Notes under the pieces: model-generated
The model's input: the letters and a program-made list of their open reading frames with translations, nothing else
Database searches by the model: none
Told to the model about the DNA's origin: nothing
From: Annona cherimola
Lineage: Eukaryota > Streptophyta > Magnoliopsida > Magnoliales > Annonaceae
Reading direction: 5' to 3'
DNA: 64,000 nucleotides
Assembly (NCBI GenBank): GCA_030490835.1
Contig: CM059975.1
Span: forward strand, 61,371,174-61,435,173
Shown: piece after piece, positions 35,143 to 47,300 of the stretch
Layout of the letters: each line of letters starts with the position of its first letter
Numbering within the stretch: the first letter of the stretch is position 1
Position numbers and translations under genes: made by a program

Positions 35143-35459
35143 CAAAAGGTTTCGTCCCGAAACCTGTTATAACCTATTGCACTTCTGCTGCACCTTTCTC
35201 ATACATGGGTTTTTACATAGAGACGCTATTCATTCCTTCTACTAACAGTGTAGGAGTAGTTGATATGGAAATCACATAATGTCATCATTAATTAATTCAT
35301 CATCCATACCTGCAACTTCTTCCTCTCCTTGTTCTTGTGACTCTTCATGAGTCAACGCATACATCTGCACTGGATTAGTAGAGGTACCCTGTTGATTAGT
35401 AGTCATATTCCTTTGCTAGGCAGATCTCCCTTGACCTCTTGCTTCATGTGCTTTGTTCG
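35143..35459 (-). pseudogene. chromovirus gag C-terminal remnant joined to post-pol sequence
   Basis: The minus strand, from about 35459 down to 35276, encodes a gag C-terminal stretch (NQQGTSTNPVQMYALTHEESQ), the counterpart of the region after the zinc knuckles in G1 (about 22260-22320). It then runs straight into the sequence just before the polypurine tract. PR, RT, RNase H and IN are therefore deleted. The left side is cut by a Sirevirus LTR at 35460. Confidence 0.65.
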
Positions 35460-37050
35460 TGTTGAAAACATGTGGAAAATAAGCCAAAGCTATGTTTTGA
35501 TGATAAACAAATCAATTTGAGTAAATTTTGGTTACTAACATGTTTGTGAAGATGATTAAAGGATATACAAATGAAGAAAATGAAGCATGACAGGTTAAGT
35601 CGATTTCTAAGTCGACTCAGGCATCGACTTAGGCCAAGTCGATTCCCAAGTCGACTCCAGCAGTGACTTCAAGTGACATTTTTCATCCAGTGTTTAAATC
35701 GGGGAGTAAAGCTACCGAAGTCGCAAACGAAGTCAACTCCGCATGCGACTTGGGTGAAGTCGCAGACCAAGTTGACTCCAGCAGCGACTTCAACCATGAT
35801 TTTCTGTCCAGAGTTGAAATCGAGAATGAGAGCTGCCGAAGTCGCATCCCAAGTTGACTCCGCATGCGACATGGGTGAAGTGGCAGACCAAGTCGACTCC
35901 AGCTTCGACTTCAGTGCGGAACTTGCAGAACAAGTCGACTCAATGCTAGACTCGAGTGAAGATGAAGGCCAAGTTGACTCAAACACTCGACTTGGATCAA
36001 ATGAAGATCAAATGAAGACCAAAGCAAGCAGGGTTGCATGAATCCATCATGTTGGATTATGAACACATACTCGGACATCTTCCATGCATTCCAAGACTCA
36101 AGACTCAAGACTCAAGACATGGAATCAAATATTTTTCTTTTAAGATAGAAGAATCATAAAGATTCTTAAGTAATATAAAATGGTGGAAGAACAATCAAAT
36201 ATGAAGAAATTCAAGCAAGCAAGTCATTCCAAAGAATTTCTAGTTCAACTAGCAAGCTGAGGAAGTGAAGTCGCACCCGAAGTCGACTTCACCTACGACT
36301 TGGGTCAAGTCGAGGACCAAGTCGACCTAGACTGGAACTTGAAGAAGTTACGGACAACCGAAGTCGCACCCGAAGTCGACTCCATCTGCGACTTGGGCGA
36401 AGTCGCACCCGAAGTTGACTCCACCTGAGACTTGGGTCACAACGGTCGAAAATTTTTTGAACGTTGGTGCATTAAATGCGCGCCACCTACTTCCAAACGT
36501 TCGGATTCCCTCAACATTTATAAAAGACATTCAATATTAACGTGGAGGGTAGCTGAGAATTCATTGATTGAGAACAACTCCCATCTCTAAGAATATTAAG
36601 AGATCAAGCCATCATATAGAAGAAGAACTCTACTTTCAAACTGCCAAGAGTTGCTTGCATAATCATTAATACTGCTGTACAAGTTCTTCTCTGTGTAAAA
36701 TCTGCCTCTACACATCAGTAACGTGTAGAAACTTTCTTTTACTTTTTCCTATTGTATTGAACTTGATTTAGTTGGGGTAACTAAAATCAAGTGTAAGCAA
36801 AGTAGTGTGTGATTGGAATGGAACTCGTCACCTACTTGTGTTGAGAATTGTTGATGCCCCCTAGAGCTAGAATCTAGAAGAGAGCAGTGACTCTAGTTGT
36901 ATTTGTGAAATACATAGTGGAACCCAAGTCACAAGAGGTGTGAGCTTGGAAGAGTGGAGTAGGGAAGGTTTATAAAATCTTGCTTGTTGATTTTTATTTC
37001 TGCTCTTAGCACTATATTGCTTTCCATTTGTTTCTTCATAAAGGAGTAGA
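35460..37050 (+). mobile_element. second Sirevirus LTR (truncated 3' side)
   Basis: It starts TGTTGAAAACATG and is homologous to 10660-12454. It has the same GTCGAC-centred palindrome array (AAGTCGACTT at 36280) and TATAAA at 36519. It loses homology near 37045 before the usual CCCCTCTTGGG end, so the LTR end, the primer site and most of gag were deleted. ORFs inside are repeat artefacts. Confidence 0.8.
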
Positions 37051-39312
37051 GAAGGTTGCTTGTTGACTTCCAAATTTTGTCATTCTCAATCTACTTATTC
37101 TTCTATTCAAGAATGTCTCAAATGTGCTGAATTAGAGGAATTACAACATGAATATGATTCATTATATGAGGAAATCAAAAAACTAGGAAACAAGTTATCA
37201 TTAAAGAAACAACAATGCAATTCCATTATTATTGTAAATGAAAAACTAGCAGAAAGTATAACAAAACTGAAAAAAGAAAATAAACTACTATTGAAAGAAG
37301 TTGAAAATTTTAAAAAGGAGAATGAATCATTCACTAAGTTCTCTAATCCAGGAGAAAGTGTGAAAATGTTTCTAAACATGACCTCTCAAAACAATAAAAG
37401 AGGTCTTGGATACTCCACATTTCAGAAAGGAGAAAGTAGCAAATTAAGTATGCCAAAACTTGGGAAAAATCAAGCTAAAACTGCACCTATTTACAAATCC
37501 AAAGGGAAACATATTATTTGGACTAGAAGGTCAATTTTTGAACCACTACATACTTGGAGGCCTACTCCTAGATTACCAATGGCCTGCAATTTTTGCAACA
37601 AGATGGGTCACAAAACTTATAGATGCAACTTTAAGAAATTATATGACCATGGTGCAAAATTAGTTTGGGTTCCAAGAAACACAAGATTTGGGCTTTCAAG
37701 AATAGAAGAACAAAGATTAAATCAGTTTACTAACCTAAATGGACCCATAAAATGGGTACCAAAGATATCAGATTTATTTGCTCATTTTTCAGGTATGTTT
37801 CAAGGCAAAAGCAAGCAATGTTTGGTTCATGGATAGTGGTTGCTCAAGGCATATGACTGGAGAAAGAAGTTTATTTCATAAACTCAAGCCTTGCAACGAT
37901 GGAACTGTTGCCTTTGAAAACAACGAGAAAGGTAAAATTAAAGGTAAAGGAAACATTTATAGTATTTCAAATGCATGTATGGAGGATGTGTTGTTTGTTG
38001 AAGGACTCAAGCACAATCTAATGAGTATTAGCCAATTATGTGATAAAGGATACATGGTTGTGTTTGAATCATCTATATGCAATGTATTTGATGGAGAACA
38101 TATCATGTTTAGCGGAAAAAGACATGGAAATATTTATTTAATTTCACTTGATGAACTTGATGGTCAATGTCTAATGGTCATTGACAATGATCCATGGGTT
38201 TGGCATAAGAGGTTTGGGCATGTAAACATGTCAAACATCAAGACCCTATGGAAAAAGAATTTGGTGGAAGGATTGCCTAAATTGAAATATGATAAAGATA
38301 AAATTTGCAAGGCATGTTAATTGTCAAAACAACCTAAAATTCCCTTCTCTACCAAAAAGGAGATTTGTACCACTAGGCCACTTGAATTGCTATACATGGA
38401 TCTATATAGGTCATCCGACATTTTAACCATTAATGGAAAGAAGTATGTGTTTGTAATAGTTGATGACTTTTCAAGATTCACATGGGTAATTCTCTTAGCT
38501 GGCAAAGATGAAGTCTTCTCTATGTTTGCAACTTTTGTAAACTTGGTGCAAAATGAAAAACAGAGTACTATTACGACCATTAGAAGTGATCATGGTGGTG
38601 AGTTTGAAAATAAACGATTCATAGAATTATGTAATAAAAAAGGAATTCACCACACATTTTCTGCACTAAGAACTCCACAACAACATGGAGTGGTTGAAAG
38701 GAAAAATAGAACCATACAAGAGATGACTAGAACAATGCTAAATGAGAGTAAATTATCCAAGAAATTTTGGGGTGAAACTGTAAGTACAACTTATCATGTG
38801 TTGAATCGAGTTACCATTAGAGCAATCTTGAAAAAGACCCCATATGAGCTATGGAAAGGTAGAAAACCAAATATTTCATATTTTTATGCTTTTGGTTGCA
38901 CATGTTATGTTTTGAACAATGGAAAAACCAACTTGAAAAAACTGGATGCCAAGAGTGATGAGGCAATATTCCCTGGTTACTCATCAAATAGCAAAGCATA
39001 TAGAGTCTTCAATAAACGGAACCAAGTTGTAGAAGAGTCAATACATGTTGTTTTTGGTGAATTTAATCCATGCTCCAAAAGAAAAGATGATTTAAGTGAT
39101 GCAGATGATGTCACAAGTAATCTTAAAAAACTGCATGTGGAAAAGCAAGAAGAATCCACGGAGGAAAAGGTATGTGAAGTTAATAATTCTCATAAACCTC
39201 CAACTGACTTAAAATTCAGAAATGCCCATCCAATTGAGCAAGTTATAAGGAATATCTATGAAGGTATAAAGACTAGAAGGTCAAAACAAAATATTTGTGG
39301 ACAATACGCCTT
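37051..39312 (+). pseudogene. second Sirevirus gag coiled coil-PR-IN
   Basis: It begins in the gag coiled coil (CLKCAELEELQHEYDSLYEE), followed by a knuckle (CNFCNKMGHKTYRC) and protease with an intact DSG (FMDSGCSRHMTG at 37826). GAG-preintegrase (WHKRFGHVNMSNIKTL) and the integrase core (DLYRSSDIL, IRSDHGGEFENKRF, HGVVERKNRTI) come next, and it runs toward RT. It is better preserved than the copy at 12630-17397: one frameshift near 37800 and one TAA at 38318-38320. RT and RNase H are absent because chromovirus LTR sequence abuts at 39313. Confidence 0.88.
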
Positions 39313-40868
39313 TGTGAAACCCCGACCGTATGCGCGTCATTTCGACCGTATACGCGTCATTTCGATATTTGTAATTTTGTAATTATTTTATGAATAAATG
39401 AAAATTCATGAATTATATTGATGGATATGTATATTGGAGATTGAAATAATGCAATTACGAATTTAACCCGTGAATAGTGACGTGAATAGTAACTGGGGAC
39501 TAAGACACGTGATTAAGAGTTAATCACTTGGATTAACTTAATCACAAAAAGACAAAATGGAGATTTAATCACTACAAGACAAAATAGCAATTCTTTTGAA
39601 TATTTTAATTCAAATTTGGATTTTTGTGGAAAAATAGAAAAAAATTCATAAATTGCAATCCGGGCGTCGGAATTCGATGAAATTTTTTATGGATGGTTAA
39701 AAATTCATGATGGACATGATGAATGGGTTAAGATGTGATGAAAATCACAAATCAAAGGTCAAGATGAAACGTCAAACAAGATAAAAAAGTAGCTAACTTT
39801 TTAATAAAAGCTACTTTTGACTTTTTAAATAAAGTAAATAAATAAAAATAAAAAATTAAATGCAATGGATGCTGCTGCAGGGATGTTGCAGGGGGAGCAG
39901 CTGAAAAATTTGAACAAAATCAATGGTCAAAATTTATCCTAATCAAAGATCAATGGCTAGGATTAATTTAGCTTAATTTAATTAATTTTAAAAATCAAAA
40001 AAATAGGTGGAAAATAGGGCTGCAATAGGGTTGCTGGAGCAGGCCTAGGGTGGGCAGCACAGGGCTCAAAGCGTTTTTCAAAAGTAAAAAGAAATACCAA
40101 TTTATAATTAAATACCTCAAAACTAGGGGGTAAATTCCAAATTCTTGAAAAATCCAACCCTATAAATAGAGCAGCAGGGGAGAACGTCCAAGGCATCCAA
40201 AACCAGCTCCATTTGAGCATTTTTCACCCCCACCACGTTTTAGCCTTGAAGAATAGAAGGTTGGAGAGAGAAAGTGTGAGAAAAAGAGGCGTATCTCCAC
40301 TTCGGGTAAGTGATTTCTACCCAAATTTGTTTTGGATGTTAAGTATGGTAAAACCATGCTTAGATAATTCCCAAGCATGAGAAAATAAGTATAGATATAA
40401 TGTTTAAATGGAATTATGCCAAAACATCAAAAATTTGAAGCAAAGATAGGGTATTCGGGAAGATAGCATATGATATGTGAAAATAATGCTCCAAAATTTA
40501 TAAATGATGATTTGGGATGTATGATTATGATAAATATGATGTTGTAATAATCATATATTAATTTCATGATTTTTGGAATTAAGGATTATGCTTAAGTGAA
40601 TTTATGTTGATTTTTAGTATATGGAGAAAATGATTTTTTTCACCAAGTAAATGATGATAAATTCAAAATGTATTGAATGTCCTATGATATACTAGGCATA
40701 AGGTATGTCATAGTATTTTTTATTTTTGGAACCCATGAACAATAACCACGTCTCTGTGAACAGTAACTCGGATGAACAGTAATTACTACAGTGATCTAAT
40801 ACAGTAATTTGCTACAGTGATATGCTACAGTAAACAGCGTGATTTTGAAGAAAATTTGAGATTAATAT
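39313..40868 (+). mobile_element. chromovirus LTR, 5' part, + orientation
   Basis: It starts TGTGAAACCCCGACCG within the Sirevirus and matches the first ~1.5 kb of the G1 LTR, including TATAAATA near 40161. Homology ends near 40868 in TTGAGATTAATATTTAA, where it meets reverse-oriented LTR sequence. It is the remnant of an element inserted in the Sirevirus. Confidence 0.82.
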
Positions 40869-41518
40869 TTAATTATTTTTAAGCAAATTAATCTCAACCG
40901 TTGATATATGATAAGATTAATTTGCGGCCATTAGTTTTGGCCCCAAAAGTCAACAGCCCCTGCACGTCCCTACATTGCAGCTGCTTTTCATTTAATTTTT
41001 TTTATTTTTTATTATTTATGTTATTAAAAAGTCAAAAGTGGAATTAATTAAAAGTTGGCTAGTTTTTTGATATCCTCTTGACGTTCCATCTTGACCCTTG
41101 ATTTGTCTTTTTCATCACATCTTAACCTATTCATCATGTCGATCATAAATTTTTAACCATCCATAAAAAATTTCATCGAATTTCGACGCCCGGATTGCAA
41201 ATTATGAATTTTTTTCTATTTTTCACTAAAATCCAAATTTGTATTAAAATAATAAAAAGTAATGCTATTTTGTCTTGTAGTGATTAAATCCCTTTTTTGT
41301 CTTTTTGTGATTAGGTTAATCCAAGTGATTAACTCTTAATCACGTGTCTTAATCCTCGGTTACTATTCACGTGGGTTAAATTCTTAATTGCACTATTTGA
41401 ACCTCCAATACACATATTTATAAATATAATTCATGAATTTTCATTTATCATAAAAATAATTACAAAAGAATCTAGGATTTACAACCTGAAATTACTCGTA
41501 TATTATCTGGGTTTCACA
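40869..41518 (-). mobile_element. remnant of G2 5' LTR, reverse
   Basis: It matches 34455-35127 (GCAAATTAATCTCAACC through GGGTTTCACA). It forms the outer edge of G2 and is followed by GCAAG. With 39313-40868 it makes a head-to-head LTR fusion whose two outer ends are both LTR 5' ends. Confidence 0.8.
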
Positions 41519-41682
41519 GCAAGAGTAGCGTCCGTGAATGCGTTGATCTTGATTCCCCTCTCTGGAATCAGGTGCCGCTTCTTAAGTGAGTCTGTGTACT
41601 GCTTGAACGCTTGAGCGGACACCAACCTATTGGTATCAAATTCCTAATTTTTTTTTCTCTTGGCAGTTGACGAGGAAGCCAT
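41519..41682 (-). pseudogene. Athila env-position ORF, N-terminal piece (element A)
   Basis: ATG on the minus strand at 41680-41682 (MASSSTAKRKK), then FDTNRLVSAQAF and SLKKRHLIPERGIKI, the usual start of this Athila ORF. One TAA lies early (about 41647). It is interrupted at 41518 by G2. Confidence 0.72.
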
Positions 41683-42660
41683 GTCTCCAACGAATAGTCT
41701 CAAACAATCCTCGCAAGCAAAAATCCAACACAACCAAACAAGCCAACCTCCACAAAACCAATCACCAAACCAACAATCACCAAGCAATCCAACCACACAA
41801 GCCAACCTCCAATCCGCTGATCAATCCACAAAAATCAACCAATCCAATCCAATCTTCCACCCAAACAATCACCAAGTAATTTCAATTCAATCAAAAGGCC
41901 TCAAAGATGAAGAAATTTTACCCCCAGAAGCTTTCCACTTAAAATTCGGCACTACCGCTGTTTCTGCACTGGCATCAGGGTGTGAGATCGTGGTGCCTAG
42001 GCGCTGATCTGCTGACAGCACTTTCCGGCGCCGGTCGGAAGAAATGATGATGAAAGTGCTTGAAATGGAACCCAAAACAAGGGGAAATTGATAAGAAACC
42101 AAGTGTAGGGGTGGGGCTTAGAATTTGGTGATGAAAAATTAGAGTTTTGGGTGGATTTGAATGGATCTAAGAAAAGGGGAAAAAGGGAGAAAATGGAATG
42201 GATGGAATGGAAAGATGATTCCTTGATGAAATGGGGTTGGATTTGAGTTTAAATGACTTAGAATCAAGGGGAAACAAGTTGGAAATGAGAAAAGGGAGAA
42301 AAAGTGGCGCTGGGGCGTGGGGTTAGGGTTTAGAGCCCTAACTCGCGCCTTATAAAGTCGTCCGGGTCACGCTGTCCACGACCCGGTGCAAGGGCGCCAA
42401 CATGCAACGCCAGGGCGCCAGTTCATGCTCCGTGTTCTTCAGGATCTTCATCACGGCACCTAGGCGCCGATGTTCTTCAGCAAATTTTTTTATTTTGTTT
42501 TTCCAGCTGCTTCCAAGCATGATCTTTATGAAATTATGCTCCAAGTTATTTTCCTAAAAATAAAAATAAAAGCAAAAACACAAATCAAAATGAAAATGAG
42601 TAATGGGTTGCCTCCCATTCAGCGCTAAGTTTAACGTCCTCAGCCCGATGTTCCCGCTGT
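41683..42660 (-). other. Athila spacer between pol and env-position ORF
   Basis: No gene is seen. It carries palindrome variants (GGTGCCTAGGCGCTG at 41992, GGCACCTAGGCGCCG at 42456). A TATA-like TTATAAGG (minus strand, about 42348-42355) and the GGGAGGCAACCCA sequence sit just after pol. The TATA and the leader-like sequence before the ORF raise the possibility of separate expression, but nothing proves it. Confidence 0.45.
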
Positions 42661-44765
42661 TTAATTTTCCTTCAATTCCACCACCTCGTTGCAACGCTGA
42701 AAATCATCTCCCATATAGTGCTTTAGATGTTGCCCATTCACGACAAAACCATTGCTGGATGCCTCATTGAATATTTCCACTGCTCCGCGCTCAGTCGCCT
42801 TTATCACCACGAACGGTCCTGACCATCTTGATTTGAATTTCCCTGGAAACAATTTCAATCTTGAATTGAAAAGTAGAACTTTCTGACCTGGTTCTAATCT
42901 CTGTAGTAGAATCTTTTTGTCATGCCATTTCTTCACCTTTTCTTTATAGATTTTGGCATTTTCGTAGGCTTGCATTCGGAATTCGTCCAACTCATTGAGT
43001 TGCAGCAATCGGCACTCCCCTGCTTGTCGCATGTCCAAGTTTAGTTTTTAATTGCCCAATACGCATTGTGCTCCAACTCCAACGGCAGATGACAGGCTTT
43101 TCCATAAACCGGTTGGTAAGGAGACATTCCAAACTGGGTTTTATAGGCAGTTTGATACGCCCATAGTGCGTCATCCAGCTTGATAGACCAGTCTTTGCGA
43201 GATGACCCGATTGATTTCTCCAGAATTTGTTTTAATTCCCTATTGGCCAACTCGACTTGTCCATTGGCTTGTGGATGATAAGCTGTCGTTATCCTGTGGC
43301 GTACGCCATATTTGTGCAAAATTTCCATGAACTACTGGTTGCAGAAATGGGATCCTCCATCACTAATGATTACCTGGGGCATGTCGAAATGAGTAAAAAT
43401 GTTCTTCTTGATGAATTTGAGAACTGTTTTGGCGTCGCCCGCTTGAGTGGGGGTCGCTTCTACCCATTTGGAAACATAATCAATAGCAACCAGAATATAT
43501 TGGTTTCCAAAGGAAGGGATGAATGGGCCTATGAAGTTGATACCCCAAACGTCGAATATTTCCACTTCAATGACATTAGTGAGAGGCATTTCATGTCTTT
43601 TGGAAATATTACCTGTCCGCTGGTATTGATCGCACCTTTTGACATAAAAATGGGTGTCTTTGAATAAAGAGGGCCAGTAGAATCCCGATTGGAGTATTTT
43701 CGCAGCTGTCTTATCTCCTTGAAAGTGGCCCCAATACGGAGATGAATGGCAGCTCTGCAATGTTGATTCCTGTTCACACTCTGGAATACATCTCCGATAT
43801 AATTGGTCTGGGCATTGCTTGAACAAATATGGATCATCCCAGAAATAGAATTTCACGTCATGGAGAAATTTCTTCCTTTGGTGTGAATTTAGCTCCGGAG
43901 GTAACAATCCACTAACGATATAATTTACAAAGTCTGCATAACATGGTGGACTGCCTGAGGAGATAGAAAATAGTTGCTCATCCGGGAACACTTCCCGAAT
44001 CTGCTTCGTGTCTTGGGCTGGATGGGATCCTTCGAGGCGGGATAAATGGTCAGCGACCTGATTTTTAGCTCCCTTCCGGTCTTTGATTTCGAGGTCAAAC
44101 TCCTGTAGCAGTAGGACCCACCAGATCAAGCGTGGTTTTGCATCCTTTTTCTCGATCAAATATTTTATGGCCGAATGGTCTTTGTACACAATCACTTTGG
44201 TGCCTACCAGATAGGCTTTGAATTTGTCGAATGCAAATACCACCGCTAGTAGTTCCTTTTCTGTCGTCGTATAATTCATTTGCGCCTCGTTCAGAGTTTT
44301 GCTAGCGTAGTAGATGGAGTGAAAAACTCTGTTCTTTCGCTGGCCCAGTACCGCTCCTACTTGCACATCAATTTGAATGGGAGGATCCATTCTAGGGAAA
44401 TAATGATTGGCACAGATACCAATCTCTTTTTCAGCTCCTGGAATGCCTCCATGCATTCGTTGGTGAACTCGAATGGCGCATATTTTTTGAGCAGCGAACA
44501 TAGCGGCTTGGCTATTTTGGAAAAGTCTTTTATGAACCGCCTATAGAACCCTGCATGTCCCAAAAAACTGTGAATGCCTTTAACTAAGGTGGGTGGAGGC
44601 AATTTCTCAATCGTCTCGATTTTAGCTTTGTCCACTTCAATTCCCTGTATGGAGACTCAGTGACCAAGTACGATTCCCTCCTGTACCATAAAATGACACT
44701 TTTTCTAGTTGAGAACCAGGTTCGTATCTTTGCAACACTAGAGCATCTTTGATAAGTTGGCCAGG
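42661..44765 (-). pseudogene. Athila pol, minus strand: RT end, RNase H, integrase (element A)
   Basis: In minus-strand order: RT thumb ([35 protein letters not shown]), RNase H ([51 protein letters not shown]), integrase zinc region ([10 protein letters not shown]; the CxxC second Cys is Tyr in CDQYQ), and core ([28 protein letters not shown]). The C-terminus (LFNSRLKLFPGKFKSRW) ends at 42661. Stops (43329, 43039, and Trp-to-TAG in the LVLN-KCHFM region near 44705) make it nonfunctional. RT continues at 46374-46424 beyond a solo LTR. Confidence 0.88.
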
Positions 44766-46373
44766 TGATAACTCGTATTTTTACGAGTTATCATGGCCCA
44801 TTTCAGACTTAATTTGTATGTTAGTTCAAGAGATTAAGCTTAGTTTGCACTCAGCTTAATTTTCATCCGCTTTGCATTTTAGGAGCATTAATTAGTTTCT
44901 AGGAAATTTTAGCACTATTTAGGCATTTTTAGTTTATTTATTTAGTTTTTCCATTTTTTGTAAGAAGGATAGGACGTACGGCAGCAGAGCGGACGAGTTG
45001 AAGGCAAGCTGAGGCATCCTGAGGTAGGGAGTTGGCGCCTAGGCGCCACCCTACACGCCTTGACCATTTACAGCACACACAACTGACATGAAGCAGCAGT
45101 CCAGAGAGTTGGCGCCTAGGCGCCACCCTGGGGCGCCCAGGCGCCACTTCATCAACATGCAACTCAAGTGAAAACATGGCTAAAACCACAAGTTAGAAAC
45201 CACTTCCAGGGAGTTGGTGCCTAGGCGCTAGTGCAAAAATCCCTAGGGTTCCAGAATGTGTCTAAATTGCTCAGCACACAGAGAGTTGACACCTAGGCGC
45301 CACCCAGGGGCGCCTAGGCGCCAATACGCATCCATGTGCGAATATTCCAGTGCATAAGGTGCGCGAAAGGAGACTCTATATATAGTTCCTAGAGGTTCGC
45401 GCGTGAGAGGAGAAGGGAGGAGAGCTGGAGAATGAACTACAGTGCAAGAGAAAGCGGGAATCAAGATTAAAGCTCGGATTGAAGAAGGAATTCAAGTCCC
45501 GTTGGTGGAAACTGCCGGAAAACAGTTTTTCTTATTCTTTCCACTTTTCTTTCTCTTCCTTATGGATACTTTTTATTTAGATGTATTGGATGTTAAGATC
45601 ATGTCTTTGAGCTAAACCACCATTAGATGGATAGTTAGGATGAATTGAATTCTAAACTGTATTGTTTCTTGGTTCTTAGAATATTTAGGAATGAATATTT
45701 AAGCTTATATATATGATTGCATATAATTTACCTTTGCATGTGTGAGTTTAATGCTTTTACAAGATTATCTACCTTGTAAGATGATTTAATTGCTCTATTT
45801 ACCCTTGGAAAAGGGAAATATTTGCCAGATCCACGTGCAAGGCACAAGTTTCAACCTTCGTGTAAGGAGAATTGTTTAACGGATATAAATATACCGTTAA
45901 ACCCTGTGTAGTCATTATAAAAGTTATAAACTTATCAATTTCACTTTATTTAATGGCATGGGAACATAGCACTTAAATAAGGTGTAATTAGCTTTATATA
46001 CTATTTGAAGACATATATGAAGATACATGAACTTGGGCTAGTAAATTCATATGCAATCTGCTTAACAGGAACCAGAACAATATAGTTTAGATTCAAGAAT
46101 TCCGATCTATCCATCTGTCATCCCTAATAAGTAAACTCGCTTTTAGTATCCAGTAGTCTCGTGATCTCTACTCTGATTTTTTTTTCAAAATTGTTAGCTT
46201 AGTTAAATCACAAAACCAGAATTTCACAACCTTCGAAAGCAGTTAAGCTAAATAATAATTCCGGTTAACAATTCCTCATGGGAACGATACTCTACTCACT
46301 CTTTATTACTTGACACGACACGTATACTTGCGTAAATAGCGAGCAATTTAATAGACATATATGTAGCTCGTCA
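44766..46373 (+). mobile_element. solo Athila LTR inserted in reverse Athila RT
   Basis: This 1608-bp LTR runs TGATAACTCGTA ... GTAGCTCGTCA, flanked by the 5-bp duplication CCAGG (44761-44765 and 46374-46378). The first 26 bp form a perfect 11-bp stem (GATAACTCGTA) with a 4-nt loop. U3 holds exact GGCGCCTAGGCGCC copies at 45034, 45111 and 45309 plus variants. TATATATA is at 45377-45384. No gene is present. This is the best reference copy for the LTR family seen at 1-779, 6526-7799 and 28308-28694. Confidence 0.93.
45377..45384 (+). promoter_or_regulatory. TATA box of solo Athila LTR
   Basis: TATATATA lies about 60 bp downstream of the last palindrome and about 610 bp from the LTR start. Related LTRs have a TATA box in the same relation to the palindromes. 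Confidence 0.6.
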
Positions 46374-46424
46374 CCAGGCACTCGTCATAGGAATTCCCGA
46401 ATACCGAGAAATCGTCCATGAATA
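46374..46424 (-). pseudogene. Athila RT catalytic segment
   Basis: The minus strand encodes FMDDFSVFGNSYDECL, the RT catalytic box (xxDD). It continues in frame into the piece left of the solo LTR once the CCAGG duplication is allowed for. Its upstream part is cut at 46424 by a chromovirus-type LTR. Confidence 0.85.
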
Positions 46425-47300
46425 TGTGGCGCCCCCATCCGAGCATCACCTCCTGAGCCTTACCTTGGGATCGTTATTGACTGGTAAACATGATCAGGAT
46501 TGTTGCCCTGCACACGACAGGATTTAACGAATATTTATCCAATTATTTACAGTTCCTTAATAATTTATTTTGAAAATATTTTTCCTCAAATACCCATGCA
46601 AGTCATCTTTGACCTAATACATACATTTCATATCATATTCAATCATAAAAATTCATATCATGTCTATCATCCATAATCACTGGTTTATAAAATATAATCA
46701 CATAGGTCACATTAGATCACAAAATGTCAAGTCACATTACATTCCATAGCCACAAACAACACATATTAAAATTTATTAACTCTTCACATTCTCCATACTT
46801 AGTTCATGCTCCTTGTCTCTTTCATTTCTTCACCTGTCTATGGGTTTGGAAAACAAAACGTGAGTTGTATACTCAATAAGCAAGCTATATACATTTTTCA
46901 GGAAATATATTTTTGAAGGCATATTTTTAAAAGCATTTCTCTCCAATTAGTATAGACACTTATCAAGTGATCAACTACCTATGGAGTAGAAACTTTTATT
47001 TAAAACTTCTCGGAAAGCAACATTATACCCCCTCGAGAGTAAATCATGACAACGAGATGAAATGCATTATAATCTCTTAGGATGGAAGCTAGCTAGGTGA
47101 CTATCCGTCTTCATCTTCTCCCATCCAGGGAGGCACCGCCAGCACTTGGCCTATCTAAGGCAACTTGGCCACACCAAAGGGGGACAACCGGTCTACTTAC
47201 ACCTTTAAGGTGGACCTTATGCTTTGTACACATGAACTTGACCTTGATGAGGTAAATTTTTAACTATGAAACTACTACAAGTAGATGATTTCTCATCTAG
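46425..47300 (-). mobile_element. partial chromovirus-type LTR, reverse (G3)
   Basis: It begins TGTGGCGCCCCCATCC, the reverse of an LTR 3' end, with the TAAACxTGATCAGGATTGTTGCCC block shared by the other chromovirus LTRs and the same AAACGTGAGT...AATAAGCAAGC region. It stops at an A50 tract, so only the 3' ~0.9 kb is present. No gene is seen. Confidence 0.75.

Larger units (their letters stand above)
31625..41518 (-). mobile_element. rearranged chromovirus G2 with nested Sirevirus
   Basis: The element lies in reverse orientation: LTR 31625-35127, polypurine tract, a remnant of gag, a + strand Sirevirus (35460-39312), a + strand chromovirus LTR fragment (39313 to about 40868), and a remnant of the other LTR (to 41518). 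The outer ends TGTGGCGCC and GGTTTCACA are flanked by GTAAG (31620-31624) and GCAAG (41519-41523), a 5-bp duplication with one transition. The host Athila ORF resumes on each side. Most of pol, gag and the 5' LTR are missing. Confidence 0.8.

Noticed and set aside
39313..41518. A terminal-inverted-repeat DNA transposon
   Set aside because: The inverted ends are two LTR 5' halves and the flanks do not duplicate each other; each end is explained by its own LTR.
41660..42007. 115-codon Gln/Asn/Pro-rich + strand ORF
   Set aside because: Antisense shadow of the leader before the Athila env-position ORF; repetitive CAA/CCA composition.
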